Shown piece after piece: positions 42,117 through 54,862 of a DNA stretch of 64,000 nt. A program made the position numbers and the translations under genes. The notes beneath the pieces were generated by a model. The model saw only the letters and a program-made list of their open reading frames with translations, was not told where the DNA came from and did no database searches. Every line of letters begins with the position of its first letter. The first letter of the stretch is position 1. The DNA is from Rubrobacter xylanophilus (lineage in GTDB: Bacteria; Actinomycetota; Rubrobacteria; Rubrobacterales; Rubrobacteraceae), in assembly GCF_007164525.1 (NCBI RefSeq), contig NZ_AP019791.1, forward strand, positions 2,281,501 to 2,345,500, given 5' to 3'.

Positions 42117-42410
42117 GTGATGGAGACGGTCGTGGGCATCATCGCGGGGGTTCTTCAGTACCTTCCGGGGGTTCTGGTCTTCTACGTCCCGGCGCTGTTC
42201 GGCACGGTGCTCTGGCGGGAGCGCGGCGAGGGATACCGCCTCAAGGCCGGGCTGTGGTTCGTGCTGGGGTTCGGGAGCATCGTCGCGGTGCACATCATGC
42301 TGCGCAGCGTCTCGGCGGAGCAGGTGGCCGCTCTGGTCGGCATCTCCCTGCTCCAGATAGCGGTGGCGCTGGCGCTGGCCCGGTTGACCGTCTACCGGCT
42401 GGCCGACTGA
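42117..42410 (+). CDS. Small three-helix membrane protein
   Basis: 97 residues, not recognised. Three hydrophobic segments (VVGIIAGVLQYLPGVLVFYV, AGLWFVLGFGSIVAVHIML, VAALVGISLLQIAVALALA) are separated by short polar turns. GTG 42117 or ATG 42120 may start it. It is divergent from the HTH gene and convergent with the NYN gene, overlapping that gene's end by 19 bp. Confidence 0.55.
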   Translation: MMETVVGIIAGVLQYLPGVLVFYVPALFGTVLWRERGEGYRLKAGLWFVLGFGSIVAVHIMLRSVSAEQVAALVGISLLQIAVALALARLTVYRLAD

Positions 42411-43558
42411 GCGGCGGCCTCAGCGGCGCCGTCGAGGATGTTCCGCACCTGTCTGCTCTGGGCATCCAGGGCGTAGAGCGTCATGTCCGCCTTCGCCTGT
42501 TTGTATGGTCGGGCGCGCACGGGGTTGAGGTATCCTGCGTCGAGGAGGGCTTCGACGACTTCCACCCTCTCCTCGCGGGAGAGCTCCAGCTCTCCCCGCT
42601 CGTCCAGCTCGCGCAGGCGGCTGAGGATCTCCACCATCGAGGCCGGCTGGCGGAGGTCGGCTATGCTCCGGCAGATGGTACGCAGCTCGTAGGGGGTGAG
42701 GTCCTCGGTGAGATCCAGACCCTCGCCGTCCCTCCCGCCGCCGTCCCGCTGGGGTTCCTCGGAGGCCAGGTCCGCCACCAGCTGCTCCGGGATCTTCTCG
42801 TCCGGCAGGTAGACGTGCAGCTCGAACTCCTCGTCGACCGTCTTCACCAGACCCCGGCGCTCGGCCTCCACCACGAAGTCCTTGAACTTCTTGAAGCCGT
42901 GGTCCCGCTCGTCGAAGGAGCCCATCTGCACGATCATCTGCTGCTTCACCTGCCCGAGCACCCGCGTCTTGTCGCCCTTCTTCAGGGCCTCCACGGCCCG
43001 CACCAGCTCGCGGAACGGGTCTACCTCCTTCTTCTTCGGCTGGCGCTCGCGGTCGCGGGCCGCCCGGTCCTCCTCCAGCAGGGAGGCGTAGGAGACGAAG
43101 TGGTCGGCGGACTCTATCAGGTGGTAGGAGGTGGCCTCCGAGACCCCGATGACGACCACCACCTTGCCCCGGCTTCTGAGCAGGTTCACCAGCGGGATGA
43201 AGTCCCCGTCGCCGGTCACCAGCACGTAGGTGTCCACCTGCGGGTGGTTGTGCAGGAAGTCCACGCACTCCACCGCCAGCATGACGTCTATGGAGTTGGT
43301 GCGGCGCTTCTGGGACTTGCCGCCCGGGAAGTAGCGGGCGGAGATGTAGCGCGGGGAGATCCCGTTGGAGTACAGCGTGGGCGGGGCGTCGCGGAACTCC
43401 CCGTCGGTCCAGTCGGCGTAGGCCGTGGCCGAGACGATCCTGCCGTACTCCCGCGCCTTCTCCAGGATCGCCGAGACGTTGGGCTTCGCGCCGTACTCGC
43501 TGACCGTGGAGATGTAGATGTTCTCCCAGTCTATGAAGATGGCCAGATCTTCAGGCAT
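42392..43558 (-). CDS. NYN (LabA-like) RNase domain with OST-HTH/LOTUS-like domain
   Basis: 388 residues from ATG 43558. The NYN/PIN-like nuclease domain (1-160) has Asp10 in IFIDWENI, Asp91 in NSIDVMLAVE and the TGDGDF acidic pair (117, 119). Residues about 180-252 resemble an OST-HTH/LOTUS domain (FDERDHGFKKFKDFVVEAERRGLV). A further helical domain (about 280-375) follows. LOTUS domains bind RNA or G-quadruplexes, so an RNA-cleaving or RNA-regulating role is inferred. The longer upstream frame is not conserved-looking and is left out. Confidence 0.8.
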   Translation of the reverse strand: MPEDLAIFIDWENIYISTVSEYGAKPNVSAILEKAREYGRIVSATAYADWTDGEFRDAPPTLYSNGISPRYISARYFPGGKSQKRRTNSIDVMLAVECVDFLHNHPQVDTYVLVTGDGDFIPLVNLLRSRGKVVVVIGVSEATSYHLIESADHFVSYASLLEEDRAARDRERQPKKKEVDPFRELVRAVEALKKGDKTRVLGQVKQQMIVQMGSFDERDHGFKKFKDFVVEAERRGLVKTVDEEFELHVYLPDEKIPEQLVADLASEEPQRDGGGRDGEGLDLTEDLTPYELRTICRSIADLRQPASMVEILSRLRELDERGELELSREERVEVVEALLDAGYLNPVRARPYKQAKADMTLYALDAQSRQVRNILDGAAEAAAQSASR

Positions 43559-43611
43559 GGTGTGCTTGCTCCCCCGGTTCAGCGGAGGACCGGCCCTTGC
43601 CAGACCTCCTC

Positions 43612-44026
43612 TCAGACACTGTAGCGGTCGTGGAGCCTGATCGCCGTCTGCGAGAGCGTCTCCTCCTCGAGGACCGCCTCCACCCAGAGGACCCGGTCGC
43701 CGTCGTCGAAGTACTCCTCGGGCAGATCGAAGGCGGCGACCACGGTGAACGGGTCGTCCGTGCCGTCGAGCCACACGGAGTACTCCGGCGACTCCATGAG
43801 CACCTCTCCGTCCTCGTCGGAGATCAGGATGCGCGCCTTCCACTCCCGGTCGGTGGCGTGCTCGCAGCCCTCGAACTTGGCGTAGACCACGAAGGAAGTG
43901 TTCCCCTCCGCAGCGGGCCTGAGCTCGTCCAGAACACCGAAGAGCGTCAGCTTGCCGTCAAACTCGGTGCAGCTCTCCGCGAGGACCAGCGCCGTGCACT
44001 CCACAACCCCTTCGCAGAAATCGCCG

Positions 44027-44034
<8 letters not shown>
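43612..44034 (-). CDS. Conserved-looking hypothetical protein (DUF6941-like)
   Basis: 140 residues. The pattern [22 protein letters not shown] followed by a beta-rich domain ([30 protein letters not shown]) resembles the DUF6941 group; this assignment is tentative. No signal or membrane segment is present. The start overlaps the gyrA stop by 8 bp, so it is probably translated from the gyrA transcript. Its function is unknown. Confidence 0.6.
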
Positions 44035-48572
<4,538 letters not shown>

Positions 48573-48598
48573 TTAAAAACGTAGCTTTGCACCCCGAG

Positions 48599-48627
48599 AT
48601 TGTAACACAACCGTTGCCCCTCCCCAA
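48599..48627 (-). promoter_or_regulatory. Promoter of gyrB-gyrA
   Basis: On the minus strand, -35 TTGGGG (48622-48627) and -10 TACAAT (48599-48604) are 17 bp apart. The leader to the gyrB start is about 80 nt. Confidence 0.5.
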
Positions 48628-48674
48628 CGCCACCCAGGGTGCGTTTTGCGCTTTTTCATGCGGTTTTCCGGTCC

Positions 48675-49799
48675 TTACCGACTGTTGTCTACACTACTTT
48701 TTGTAGTCTGAGATATCGATCCACCGGATATGCTGAGGATCCGGGCCCGGCGCAGCACTCCGGGTTCGAAGTAGCGGAGGTTGGTGGTGGAGATCACGGC
48801 CTGGGTGCTCTCCAGAAAGCATCTGGCCAGGTAATCTCTCCGGCGCTCGTCGAGCTCGCTCATGACGTCGTCGAAGAGCAGCACCGGATCCTGACCGGTG
48901 GCGTTGCGGATATAGTCCCGGGCGGCGAACTTGAGCGCGAGGGTGGCCAGGCGCTGCTGGCCCTGTGACCCGTAGGTGGTGAGGTCGATGCCGTTCAGCA
49001 GGATCCTGAGGTCGTCCCGGTGAGGCCCCACCGAGGTGGTGCCACGCTCTATGTCGGCGCCGTGAGCCTCTCTGAGAGCCTCGGCGTAGTCTTCGGGGGT
49101 CGCACTATGGGAATAGCTCACGGAGGCCTTCTGAGGGCCGTACAGGGCGCTCATGGCGGCTCCGAAATGCTCGTCGAGGGGTCCTGCGGCGGCCGCGCGC
49201 CCCGCGAGCAACTCGAGCCCCAGTTCCACCACCTTCCGGTCCCAGGTGGCGAGGGTGCGTTTGGAGGAGAGTCCGTCCCGAATGCGTCGCAGCAGCTGGT
49301 TGCGCTGCTGGATGGCCTTCGAGTACTCGGCCACCGCCCGGGCGTAGGCCGGACGCAGCGAGGAGAGCAGGGCGTCCAGAAACGTCCGACGGTCTGCGGG
49401 AGCCCCCTTGACAACCCGGATGTCGTCGGGGAAGAAGGTGACCGCCCTCACCCCGACCGCCCCGGCGGCGTAGCGGGCGAGCGACTCCACCGGCGCGCCG
49501 TCCACCGTGAGGCGCTTTTTGCTGCCGGGCGCATACCCGACGGCCACCCGGCGCTCATGCTCTCCATCGGCGATGCGGGCCTCCACCCGCACAAAGGACT
49601 CTCCCCAGCGGACGACCTCGGAGTCATTGGGGGTCCGGGGAGAGGAGCCCGCGACGACGAAGGCCAGGGCCTCCAGGAGGTTCGTCTTTCCCTGGGCGTT
49701 CTCCCCGACGATGACGTTCAGGCCCGGCGAGAGGAGGGCGGTCGCGCCGGCGTAGTTCCGGAAGTTCACGAGCCGGACGGCCCGGACGTAGGCGCTCAA
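48675..49799 (-). CDS. recF: DNA replication and repair protein RecF
   Basis: 374 residues. Walker A is VGENAQGKTN, the ABC signature region reads YGSQGQQRLATLAL and Walker B is DPVLLFDDVMSELD. RecF loads RecA at gaps with RecO and RecR. It starts inside the stop of the S4-domain gene (4-bp overlap) in the dnaN-S4-recF-gyrB order. Confidence 0.95.
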   Translation of the reverse strand: MSAYVRAVRLVNFRNYAGATALLSPGLNVIVGENAQGKTNLLEALAFVVAGSSPRTPNDSEVVRWGESFVRVEARIADGEHERRVAVGYAPGSKKRLTVDGAPVESLARYAAGAVGVRAVTFFPDDIRVVKGAPADRRTFLDALLSSLRPAYARAVAEYSKAIQQRNQLLRRIRDGLSSKRTLATWDRKVVELGLELLAGRAAAAGPLDEHFGAAMSALYGPQKASVSYSHSATPEDYAEALREAHGADIERGTTSVGPHRDDLRILLNGIDLTTYGSQGQQRLATLALKFAARDYIRNATGQDPVLLFDDVMSELDERRRDYLARCFLESTQAVISTTNLRYFEPGVLRRARILSISGGSISQTTKSSVDNSR

Positions 49800-49993
49800 G
49801 AGGCCTCCAGCCGCTCTCTCCCCACCTCCACGACGTCACCGGGGCGCAGCCTGCGGCCGCGCCGGGTCTCCACCTCGCCGTTCACACGCACCTCTCCGGA
49901 TTGGATCACGAGCTTCGCCTCCCCGCCGGAGCCCACGACCCTCGCCAGCTTGAGGGCCTGGCCGAGCGTTATGCCGGCCGGAACCTTCACCAC
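49796..49993 (-). CDS. S4-domain RNA-binding protein (YaaA/RlbA-like)
   Basis: 65 residues, one S4 domain: VPAGITLGQALKLARVVGSGGEAK then GEVRVNGEVETRRGRRLRPGD. In many Gram-positive genomes this small protein sits between dnaN and recF, as here (2 bp after dnaN, 4-bp overlap with recF). It probably binds structured RNA, possibly in ribosome assembly. The gene is too short for more assignment. Confidence 0.88.
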   Translation of the reverse strand: MVKVPAGITLGQALKLARVVGSGGEAKLVIQSGEVRVNGEVETRRGRRLRPGDVVEVGRERLEAS

Positions 49994-49995
49994 CG

Positions 49996-51123
49996 TCAGG
50001 TGCGCGCAGGGTCTCTCATCGGCATGATCAGGTAGCGAAAGTCCGGCTCCTCCTCCCCGTTGGGGACGATGAGCCCGGGCTTTAGCGGCTCGTTGAACTT
50101 GAAGACCACCTTCTCGGTGTCGACCGCGGAGATGCCGTCCAGCAGATAGCCGGGGTTGAAGGAGATCGTAAAGTCGTCCTCGCTGCTGGCCGGTATGCGC
50201 TCGTGGGCCTCGCCGACCTCGCCGCTGCGGACCACGACCTCCACCGAGCCCTCGGAGAAGACGAGGCTCACCGGCACGGGCGGCGTCTGCCGCTGGGCGA
50301 AGAGGTTGACCCGCCGGAGGCTGCCCACGATCTCGTCGCGATCCACGGAGATCTCACGCTCAAAGCTCGCCGGGATGAGCCTGCCGTACTCGGGGAAGTT
50401 CCCTGCTATGAGCCTGGTCCCGAGCAGCACGTCTCCTATGCGGAACAAGGCCTGACTCTCGGAGAGCTGCACCTCTATCCGTTCCTCGTCGGAGCCCGAG
50501 AAGATCCTCCCGACCTCCTGCATCGCCCGGGCCGGGATTATGGCCTCCCGCTTGCCCTCGAAGGTGGTGGCGAGCTCGGTCTCCTTTATGCTGAGCCGGT
50601 AGGAATCGGTGGTGACCATCCTGAGCCGGGAGTCCTCGAAGCTTATGAGGATGCCCGTGAGTACGGGACGCGTCTCGTCCCGCGAGTAGGACCTGGAGAC
50701 CTTCTCCACGGTCTCCACGAGCGCCTCGCCGGAGACTTTAAAGGATCCCTCCGCGGAGAACTCCGGCAAAGCCGGAAATTCCTCCGCAGCGTAAGCCCGA
50801 ATCCGATACTCGTTCTCCCGGGAGCGGAGCACCGCAACGCCTTCCCCGACGTCGTGCTCCAGCACCAGCATCCCATCCGGCAGCGAACGCACCACATCAT
50901 TGAAGATGCGCGCGGGTATCACCAAACGTCCCGGTTCCTCAACCTCCGCCGGCGAACGGGTCCGGATGGAGAGCTCCATGTCCGTCGCCGAAAGCTCCAA
51001 CCTCTCCCCCCGAGCCTCCACCAGAACCCCGCTCAGCACCTGCTGCGGAGACCTGGTGGCCACCCCACGCGATACCAGACCGAGTTTTCCTCCGAGAACA
51101 CCGATGTTGCAAACGGCCCTCAC
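49996..51123 (-). CDS. dnaN: DNA polymerase III beta sliding clamp
   Basis: 375 residues, full length, with three clamp domains. Signatures are the central YRLSIKETEL and SYSRDETRPVLTGILIS and the C-terminal YLIMPMR. It forms the ring that tethers polymerase III. The GTG start at 51123 follows GGAGGT. Its upstream region is the AT-rich end of oriC, so its transcription passes out of the origin. Confidence 0.96.
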   Translation of the reverse strand: MRAVCNIGVLGGKLGLVSRGVATRSPQQVLSGVLVEARGERLELSATDMELSIRTRSPAEVEEPGRLVIPARIFNDVVRSLPDGMLVLEHDVGEGVAVLRSRENEYRIRAYAAEEFPALPEFSAEGSFKVSGEALVETVEKVSRSYSRDETRPVLTGILISFEDSRLRMVTTDSYRLSIKETELATTFEGKREAIIPARAMQEVGRIFSGSDEERIEVQLSESQALFRIGDVLLGTRLIAGNFPEYGRLIPASFEREISVDRDEIVGSLRRVNLFAQRQTPPVPVSLVFSEGSVEVVVRSGEVGEAHERIPASSEDDFTISFNPGYLLDGISAVDTEKVVFKFNEPLKPGLIVPNGEEEPDFRYLIMPMRDPART

Positions 51124-51621
51124 GCTACCTCCACTTCGAGCTTATTATTATTCTCCATACATATATCTATTGGATTAATAATAATAATAAGGGCTGTGGA
51201 TATGTGGATAACCTCCTGATTTCCCCTTATCCAAGCCAAAAACTCCCAGCAATCCCTGTGGATAAAGTTGTGGATAACCCTCGTCTTTTTGTGGATAACC
51301 TGTGGATAAATCCACCACTTATCCACAGGTCCAGGCTGTCCACAAAATTATCCACAGACTTATCCACAGATCTTACCCCTCTTGTCCACAGCTTTATCCA
51401 CAGGTTATCTACAATAGTATGCTTGTTTCCGGGTAGGTGTCGCAGATTTATCCACAAATCGGGTCGTTTATCCACAATTTCTGTGGATAAGTCGCAGGTT
51501 CTGTGGATGGATATTTGCGGGTTATCCACAGGTAGGACGACGCCTGTGGATAACGTGTGGATAGATCTTGGCTCTGGAGGGGGGATCGGTGTTACAATCT
51601 CCCTCCCCTGAGGGCAGGGGG
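51124..51621. other. oriC: oriC: DnaA-box array with AT-rich element
   Basis: This 498-bp gap between dnaN and dnaA holds 14 exact TTATCCACA boxes in both orientations, at 51203, 51257, 51269, 51290, 51301, 51319, 51348, 51360, 51394, 51448, 51468, 51482, 51532 and 51545. About six one- or two-mismatch boxes are also present (for example 51195, 51382, 51405, 51556). The dnaN-proximal end (51136-51191) is A/T-rich with TTA/TAA triplet runs and is the likely unwinding element. No open reading frame here has coding character. Confidence 0.97.
51141..51191. repeat. AT-rich perfect inverted repeat in the unwinding element
   Basis: CTTATTATTATT (51141-51152) and AATAATAATAAG (51180-51191) are perfect 12-bp inverted arms around a 27-nt AT-rich loop. 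The right arm ends 4 bp before the first DnaA-box-like sequence. It also overlaps the 5' leader of dnaN. Confidence 0.9.
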
Positions 51622-52974
51622 TCATCGCTTGCTTTTTATATGGTAGGTGATCTCATGTATCTGGTTGAAGGTATCGCGGTCGCTGTTTATGAGGTTTGCG
51701 ATCTTATTGGTGGCGTGCATCACGGTGGAGTGATCTCGGCCGCCGAAGGCCTTGCCGATTTTGGGCAGTGACTCGTCGGTGAGTTCGCGGGAGAGGTACA
51801 TGGCCACCTGCCGGGGGTAGGCGAAGGCCTTGGACCTGCTGGTGCCCACGAGATCTTCCTTAGAGATACCGAAGTACCGGCAGACTTCGTGCTGGATGAG
51901 CTCGATTGGGATCTCACGGTAGTCCGAGTCGGGGAGGATGTCGCGCAGGACCTCCTCGGCGAGCGCCACGGTGACCTGTCTGCCGTAGAGCGAGGCGTAG
52001 GCCAGGATGCGCACCAGAGCCCCTTCCAGCTCACGGATGTTGGTTGAGACCTTGGAGGCGATAAAGGTGAGGACCTCGTCGTCGACCTCGAGCTGGTCCA
52101 TCATGGCCTTTTTGCGGAGTATGGCGATCCGGGTCTCCAGGTCGGGGGGTTGTATGTCGGTGACCAGGCCCCACTCGAAGCGGCTGACGAGCCGGTTCTC
52201 GAGGGTCTGGAGGTACTTGGGGTGCCGGTCGGAGGCTATGACGATCTGTTTGTTCTCCTCGTAGAGGGCGTTGAAGGTGTGGAAGAAGGCCTCCTGGGTC
52301 TCCACTTTGTTCTCGAGGAATTGGATGTCGTCTATGAGCAGGACGTCGTTTTCTCGATACCGCTTCTGGAACTCCAGCGGGGCGTTATCCCGCATGGAGT
52401 TGATGAAGTCGTTGGTGAACTGCTCGCAGGTGACATAGCGGACCTTCATGGTGGGGTCTTGGTCCTCCACGTAATGTCCCACGGCCCGCAAAAGGTGCGT
52501 CTTGCCGAGGCCGACCCCCCCGTAGATGAAGAGTGGGTTGTAGACCACGCCGGGATTTTCGGCCACGGCGAGCGCTGCGGCGTGGGCGAAGCGGTTGCCG
52601 GCGCCTATAACGAAGGAGTCGAAGGTGTATTTGGCCTTGAGCGAGCGGGGAATCCGGGCACCGAGTACCGACTCGGCCCCCGCCTCCCCGCTGTCGCCCT
52701 CCGTAGGGGGGGGCTCTACCCGCCCGCCCACGCTCACGATTATCGAGGTTTCCCCCTGGCCCAGGATGCCGTCGAGGGCTTCCTCCAGAAGCGGTCGGAA
52801 GCGGCTCTCGATGTACTCCTTGGCGAAAGTGTTGGGGACGGAGATCTCGAGCCCGTCTTCGTAGAGCCTCACGGGCCGGGTTCCCTCGAACCAGACCTTC
52901 AGCGAAGGAGCATTTATGTGCTCCGAGACGCGATCGAGTACCTCATTCCAGACCTCTTCTGCTCTGCTCTGCAT
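51622..52974 (-). CDS. dnaA: Chromosomal replication initiator DnaA
   Basis: 450 residues. Domain I (about 1-85) binds partners. The AAA+ core has Walker A GGVGLGKTHLL, Walker B LLIDDIQFL and the YVTCEQFTNDFI initiator-specific region. Domain IV ends with the box-recognition motif GGRDHSTVMHA. The start lies 6 bp after the stop of the GHKL-HTH gene, so dnaA is probably transcribed with it. DnaA boxes flank dnaA at both ends of this two-gene unit, which would allow autoregulation. Confidence 0.97.
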   Translation of the reverse strand: MQSRAEEVWNEVLDRVSEHINAPSLKVWFEGTRPVRLYEDGLEISVPNTFAKEYIESRFRPLLEEALDGILGQGETSIIVSVGGRVEPPPTEGDSGEAGAESVLGARIPRSLKAKYTFDSFVIGAGNRFAHAAALAVAENPGVVYNPLFIYGGVGLGKTHLLRAVGHYVEDQDPTMKVRYVTCEQFTNDFINSMRDNAPLEFQKRYRENDVLLIDDIQFLENKVETQEAFFHTFNALYEENKQIVIASDRHPKYLQTLENRLVSRFEWGLVTDIQPPDLETRIAILRKKAMMDQLEVDDEVLTFIASKVSTNIRELEGALVRILAYASLYGRQVTVALAEEVLRDILPDSDYREIPIELIQHEVCRYFGISKEDLVGTSRSKAFAYPRQVAMYLSRELTDESLPKIGKAFGGRDHSTVMHATNKIANLINSDRDTFNQIHEITYHIKSKR

Positions 52975-52980
52975 ACAGGA

Positions 52981-53787
52981 TCACTTCACCCAGGTGTCTA
53001 TGAGCGCCTCCACGTAGTCTCTGCCGAGCGGTGAGATCAGGCGCTTCCCCGACTCGTCGCTGACGACCAGCCCGTTCTCCTCCAGAGAGAGGAGATCCCG
53101 GTAGGCGGTGCTGACGCTTATCTCCAGCATCTCGGCCACGGTGGACGGCCCGACCTCCCCACACTCCAGAACGGTTACGAGAACTCGCTGCTGCCGCTCG
53201 GAGATGTCGAGCCGGGGAACACCGTCCGGATAGCGCTTCCCGACCCTCCCCTCTCCCCCACTCCTCGTCGCCGCGTTCTCGTCGGCGTCTTTGCGACTCG
53301 TGGCGGCGATGGTGACGACCGTGCCTCCGCCCAGGTTGTCCTCGACGGTGATCGTCCCCCCCCTCTTCTCCGCGGCGGCCCGCGCTATCCCGAGCCCGGC
53401 CCCGATACCTCGTATCTCGCTCAACGTTTCTGGCGTAGCCCCGGAAAACCCGAACTCCAGCGCCCGGCGCTTGTCCGCTATCCCCGGGCCCCTGTCGGAG
53501 ACCCTCACCTTGTTTCCTCCCTCCAGAACGGAGACGACCACGCCGCGGTACCCGGCATGGATCAGGTTCTCGATGACCTCCCTCACCGCCTCTTCCGGAA
53601 CCCCTCCCCGGCTCTCCCTGACTTTCTCCATGACGAACCGGGTGAACTTGACAGTCGCCGAGCGTGGGTTGGAGGCCGAGATCTCAGTAATCTCCGGTTC
53701 TCCCTCTTCGGGATAGACGGCAACCCGGACGGAAATCTCCGCCCGATCCCTCCCGGCGCTTGTCCTCTGCGGATGGATCATCCCCAC
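52981..53787 (-). CDS. GHKL ATPase-winged helix protein upstream of dnaA
   Basis: 268 residues. Residues about 35-165 form a histidine-kinase-like ATPase domain with an N-box EVIENLIHAGYRG, G1 box SDRGPGIAD and G2 box GIGAGLGIARAAAEKRGG. There is no phospho-acceptor His domain. After a polar linker, residues about 193-266 form a winged helix (RQQRVLVTVLECGEVGPSTV, then STAYRDLLSLEENGLV). It thus looks like an ATP-dependent DNA-binding regulator. It lies between two DnaA-box clusters and 6 bp upstream of dnaA, so a role in replication control is plausible but unproven. Confidence 0.75.
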   Translation of the reverse strand: MGMIHPQRTSAGRDRAEISVRVAVYPEEGEPEITEISASNPRSATVKFTRFVMEKVRESRGGVPEEAVREVIENLIHAGYRGVVVSVLEGGNKVRVSDRGPGIADKRRALEFGFSGATPETLSEIRGIGAGLGIARAAAEKRGGTITVEDNLGGGTVVTIAATSRKDADENAATRSGGEGRVGKRYPDGVPRLDISERQQRVLVTVLECGEVGPSTVAEMLEISVSTAYRDLLSLEENGLVVSDESGKRLISPLGRDYVEALIDTWVK

Positions 53788-54156
53788 TAGAAATCTAACG
53801 CACCCCAGCTACAGACGCCAGATCCATAGAGACGAAATACCGCTTTTGCAGGATATTTATAATTTTATCCACAGTTTTATCCACAAGCTGTGGATAAAAA
53901 CGTTGTTAGCTCGGGTGATATGGCTTCTATAATCCGGGTACGCTGTGCGTGCGGGGTGCGGGAGTGGGGTACTGGATGTTGGTTTTGCAGCTATTTCCCT
54001 GATGAACAGACTTTGAGGTGGCGTCAGTAAGTGGTCCGGAGACGAACCGTTTTGGGCGCTGGATGGAGGGTCGGGGGTTGGATATACTCTTCTGGCTATC
54101 ATCCGGAAGGATGAGCGACGCCCTGGACGCAAGACCGACCGAAGAGGAGCGACCGT
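53788..54156. other. Second origin-side intergenic region: three DnaA boxes and rpmH leader
   Basis: Three exact DnaA boxes at 53865-53873, 53877-53885 and 53889-53897 sit beside an AT-rich stretch (53854-53866). The last two are inverted with a 3-bp spacer. A TATAAT at 53928-53933 and a TATACT at 54083-54088 are candidate -10 boxes for the rpmH operon. No gene is seen. With the main array this gives a two-part origin around dnaA, as in Bacillus. Confidence 0.85.
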
Positions 54157-54291
54157 ATGAAGCGCACCTATCAGCCGAATCGCAGGAAGAGGGCGAAGAC
54201 CCACGGTTTTCGCAAGAGAATGAGCTCCGTGGGAGGACGCAGGATCATAGCTGCTCGCCGCAGACGCGGGCGCAAGCGTCTGGCCGTTTGA
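54157..54291 (+). CDS. rpmH: 50S ribosomal protein L34
   Basis: 44 residues starting [20 protein letters not shown] and ending GRKRLAV, the full bL34 sequence pattern. GAGGAG lies 8 nt before the ATG. It heads the conserved rpmH-rnpA-yidD-yidC-jag order and is 4 bp before rnpA. Confidence 0.97.
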   Translation: MKRTYQPNRRKRAKTHGFRKRMSSVGGRRIIAARRRRGRKRLAV

Positions 54292-54295
54292 GACT

Positions 54296-54640
54296 TTGTC
54301 GAGGGGCAGGCGCACGCGCCTTACGGACTCGCCGGAGTTTGAGAGGGTCTACCGCCAAGGGAAGGTCTACCGAGGGCGACTTTTCTCGGTGCACGTCTTT
54401 CCCAATGGGCTCGGGCATCCGAGGCTGGGCCTTTCGGTGTCAAGAAAGGTGGGCGGCGCAGTGACCCGCAACGCCGTACGTCGGAGGCTCAGGGAAGTAT
54501 TCCACGGCTCCGTGGGGGACGAGCAGGGAGGGGTGGATTTCGTAATCTCCGCCCGCCCTGCTGCCTCGGAGGCTTCTTTTCACGACCTCAAGGAGGAGTT
54601 CGAGCGGGCGTTGCGCAGGCTGGAGGTGGGTGGAGGTTGA
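54296..54640 (+). CDS. rnpA: Ribonuclease P protein component
   Basis: 114 residues. The signature [25 protein letters not shown] is present across two segments, with the N-terminal [19 protein letters not shown]. It binds the RNase P RNA encoded at 41198-41627 for tRNA 5' processing. It begins with TTG 4 bp after rpmH. Confidence 0.95.
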   Translation: MSRGRRTRLTDSPEFERVYRQGKVYRGRLFSVHVFPNGLGHPRLGLSVSRKVGGAVTRNAVRRRLREVFHGSVGDEQGGVDFVISARPAASEASFHDLKEEFERALRRLEVGGG

Positions 54641-54852
54641 TCTTGCGCCGGGCGGTCCTCCTAACGATCCGGGCCTACCAGCGGTTGGTCTCTCCGCTCT
54701 TTCCTCCTTCCTGTAGGTTCACGCCGAGCTGCTCGCAGTACGCCATTGAAGCTATAGAACGCTACGGCCTCCTGAAAGGCGGCGCGATGGGTGTCTGGAG
54801 GTTGTTGAGGTGCCATCCTTTCTCGAGAGGAGGCGTGGATCCGGTAAGGTGA
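54637..54852 (+). CDS. yidD: Membrane protein insertion efficiency factor YidD
   Basis: 71 residues with the family hallmark [20 protein letters not shown] and [14 protein letters not shown]. The TTG start overlaps rnpA by 4 bp. YidD assists YidC in membrane insertion. It is a small basic membrane-associated protein. Confidence 0.93.
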   Translation: MILRRAVLLTIRAYQRLVSPLFPPSCRFTPSCSQYAIEAIERYGLLKGGAMGVWRLLRCHPFSRGGVDPVR

Positions 54853-54862
54853 AGTTCGTCTG

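Noticed and set aside
41198-42120. Several forward frames of 70-260 codons over the RNase P RNA
   Set aside because: They cross a structural RNA gene with conserved P4 and 3' elements and are by-products of its GC content.
51204-51625. Open frames of about 130 codons within oriC
   Set aside because: They consist of translated DnaA-box repeats (repeated LSTxLST-like units) and have no coding character.
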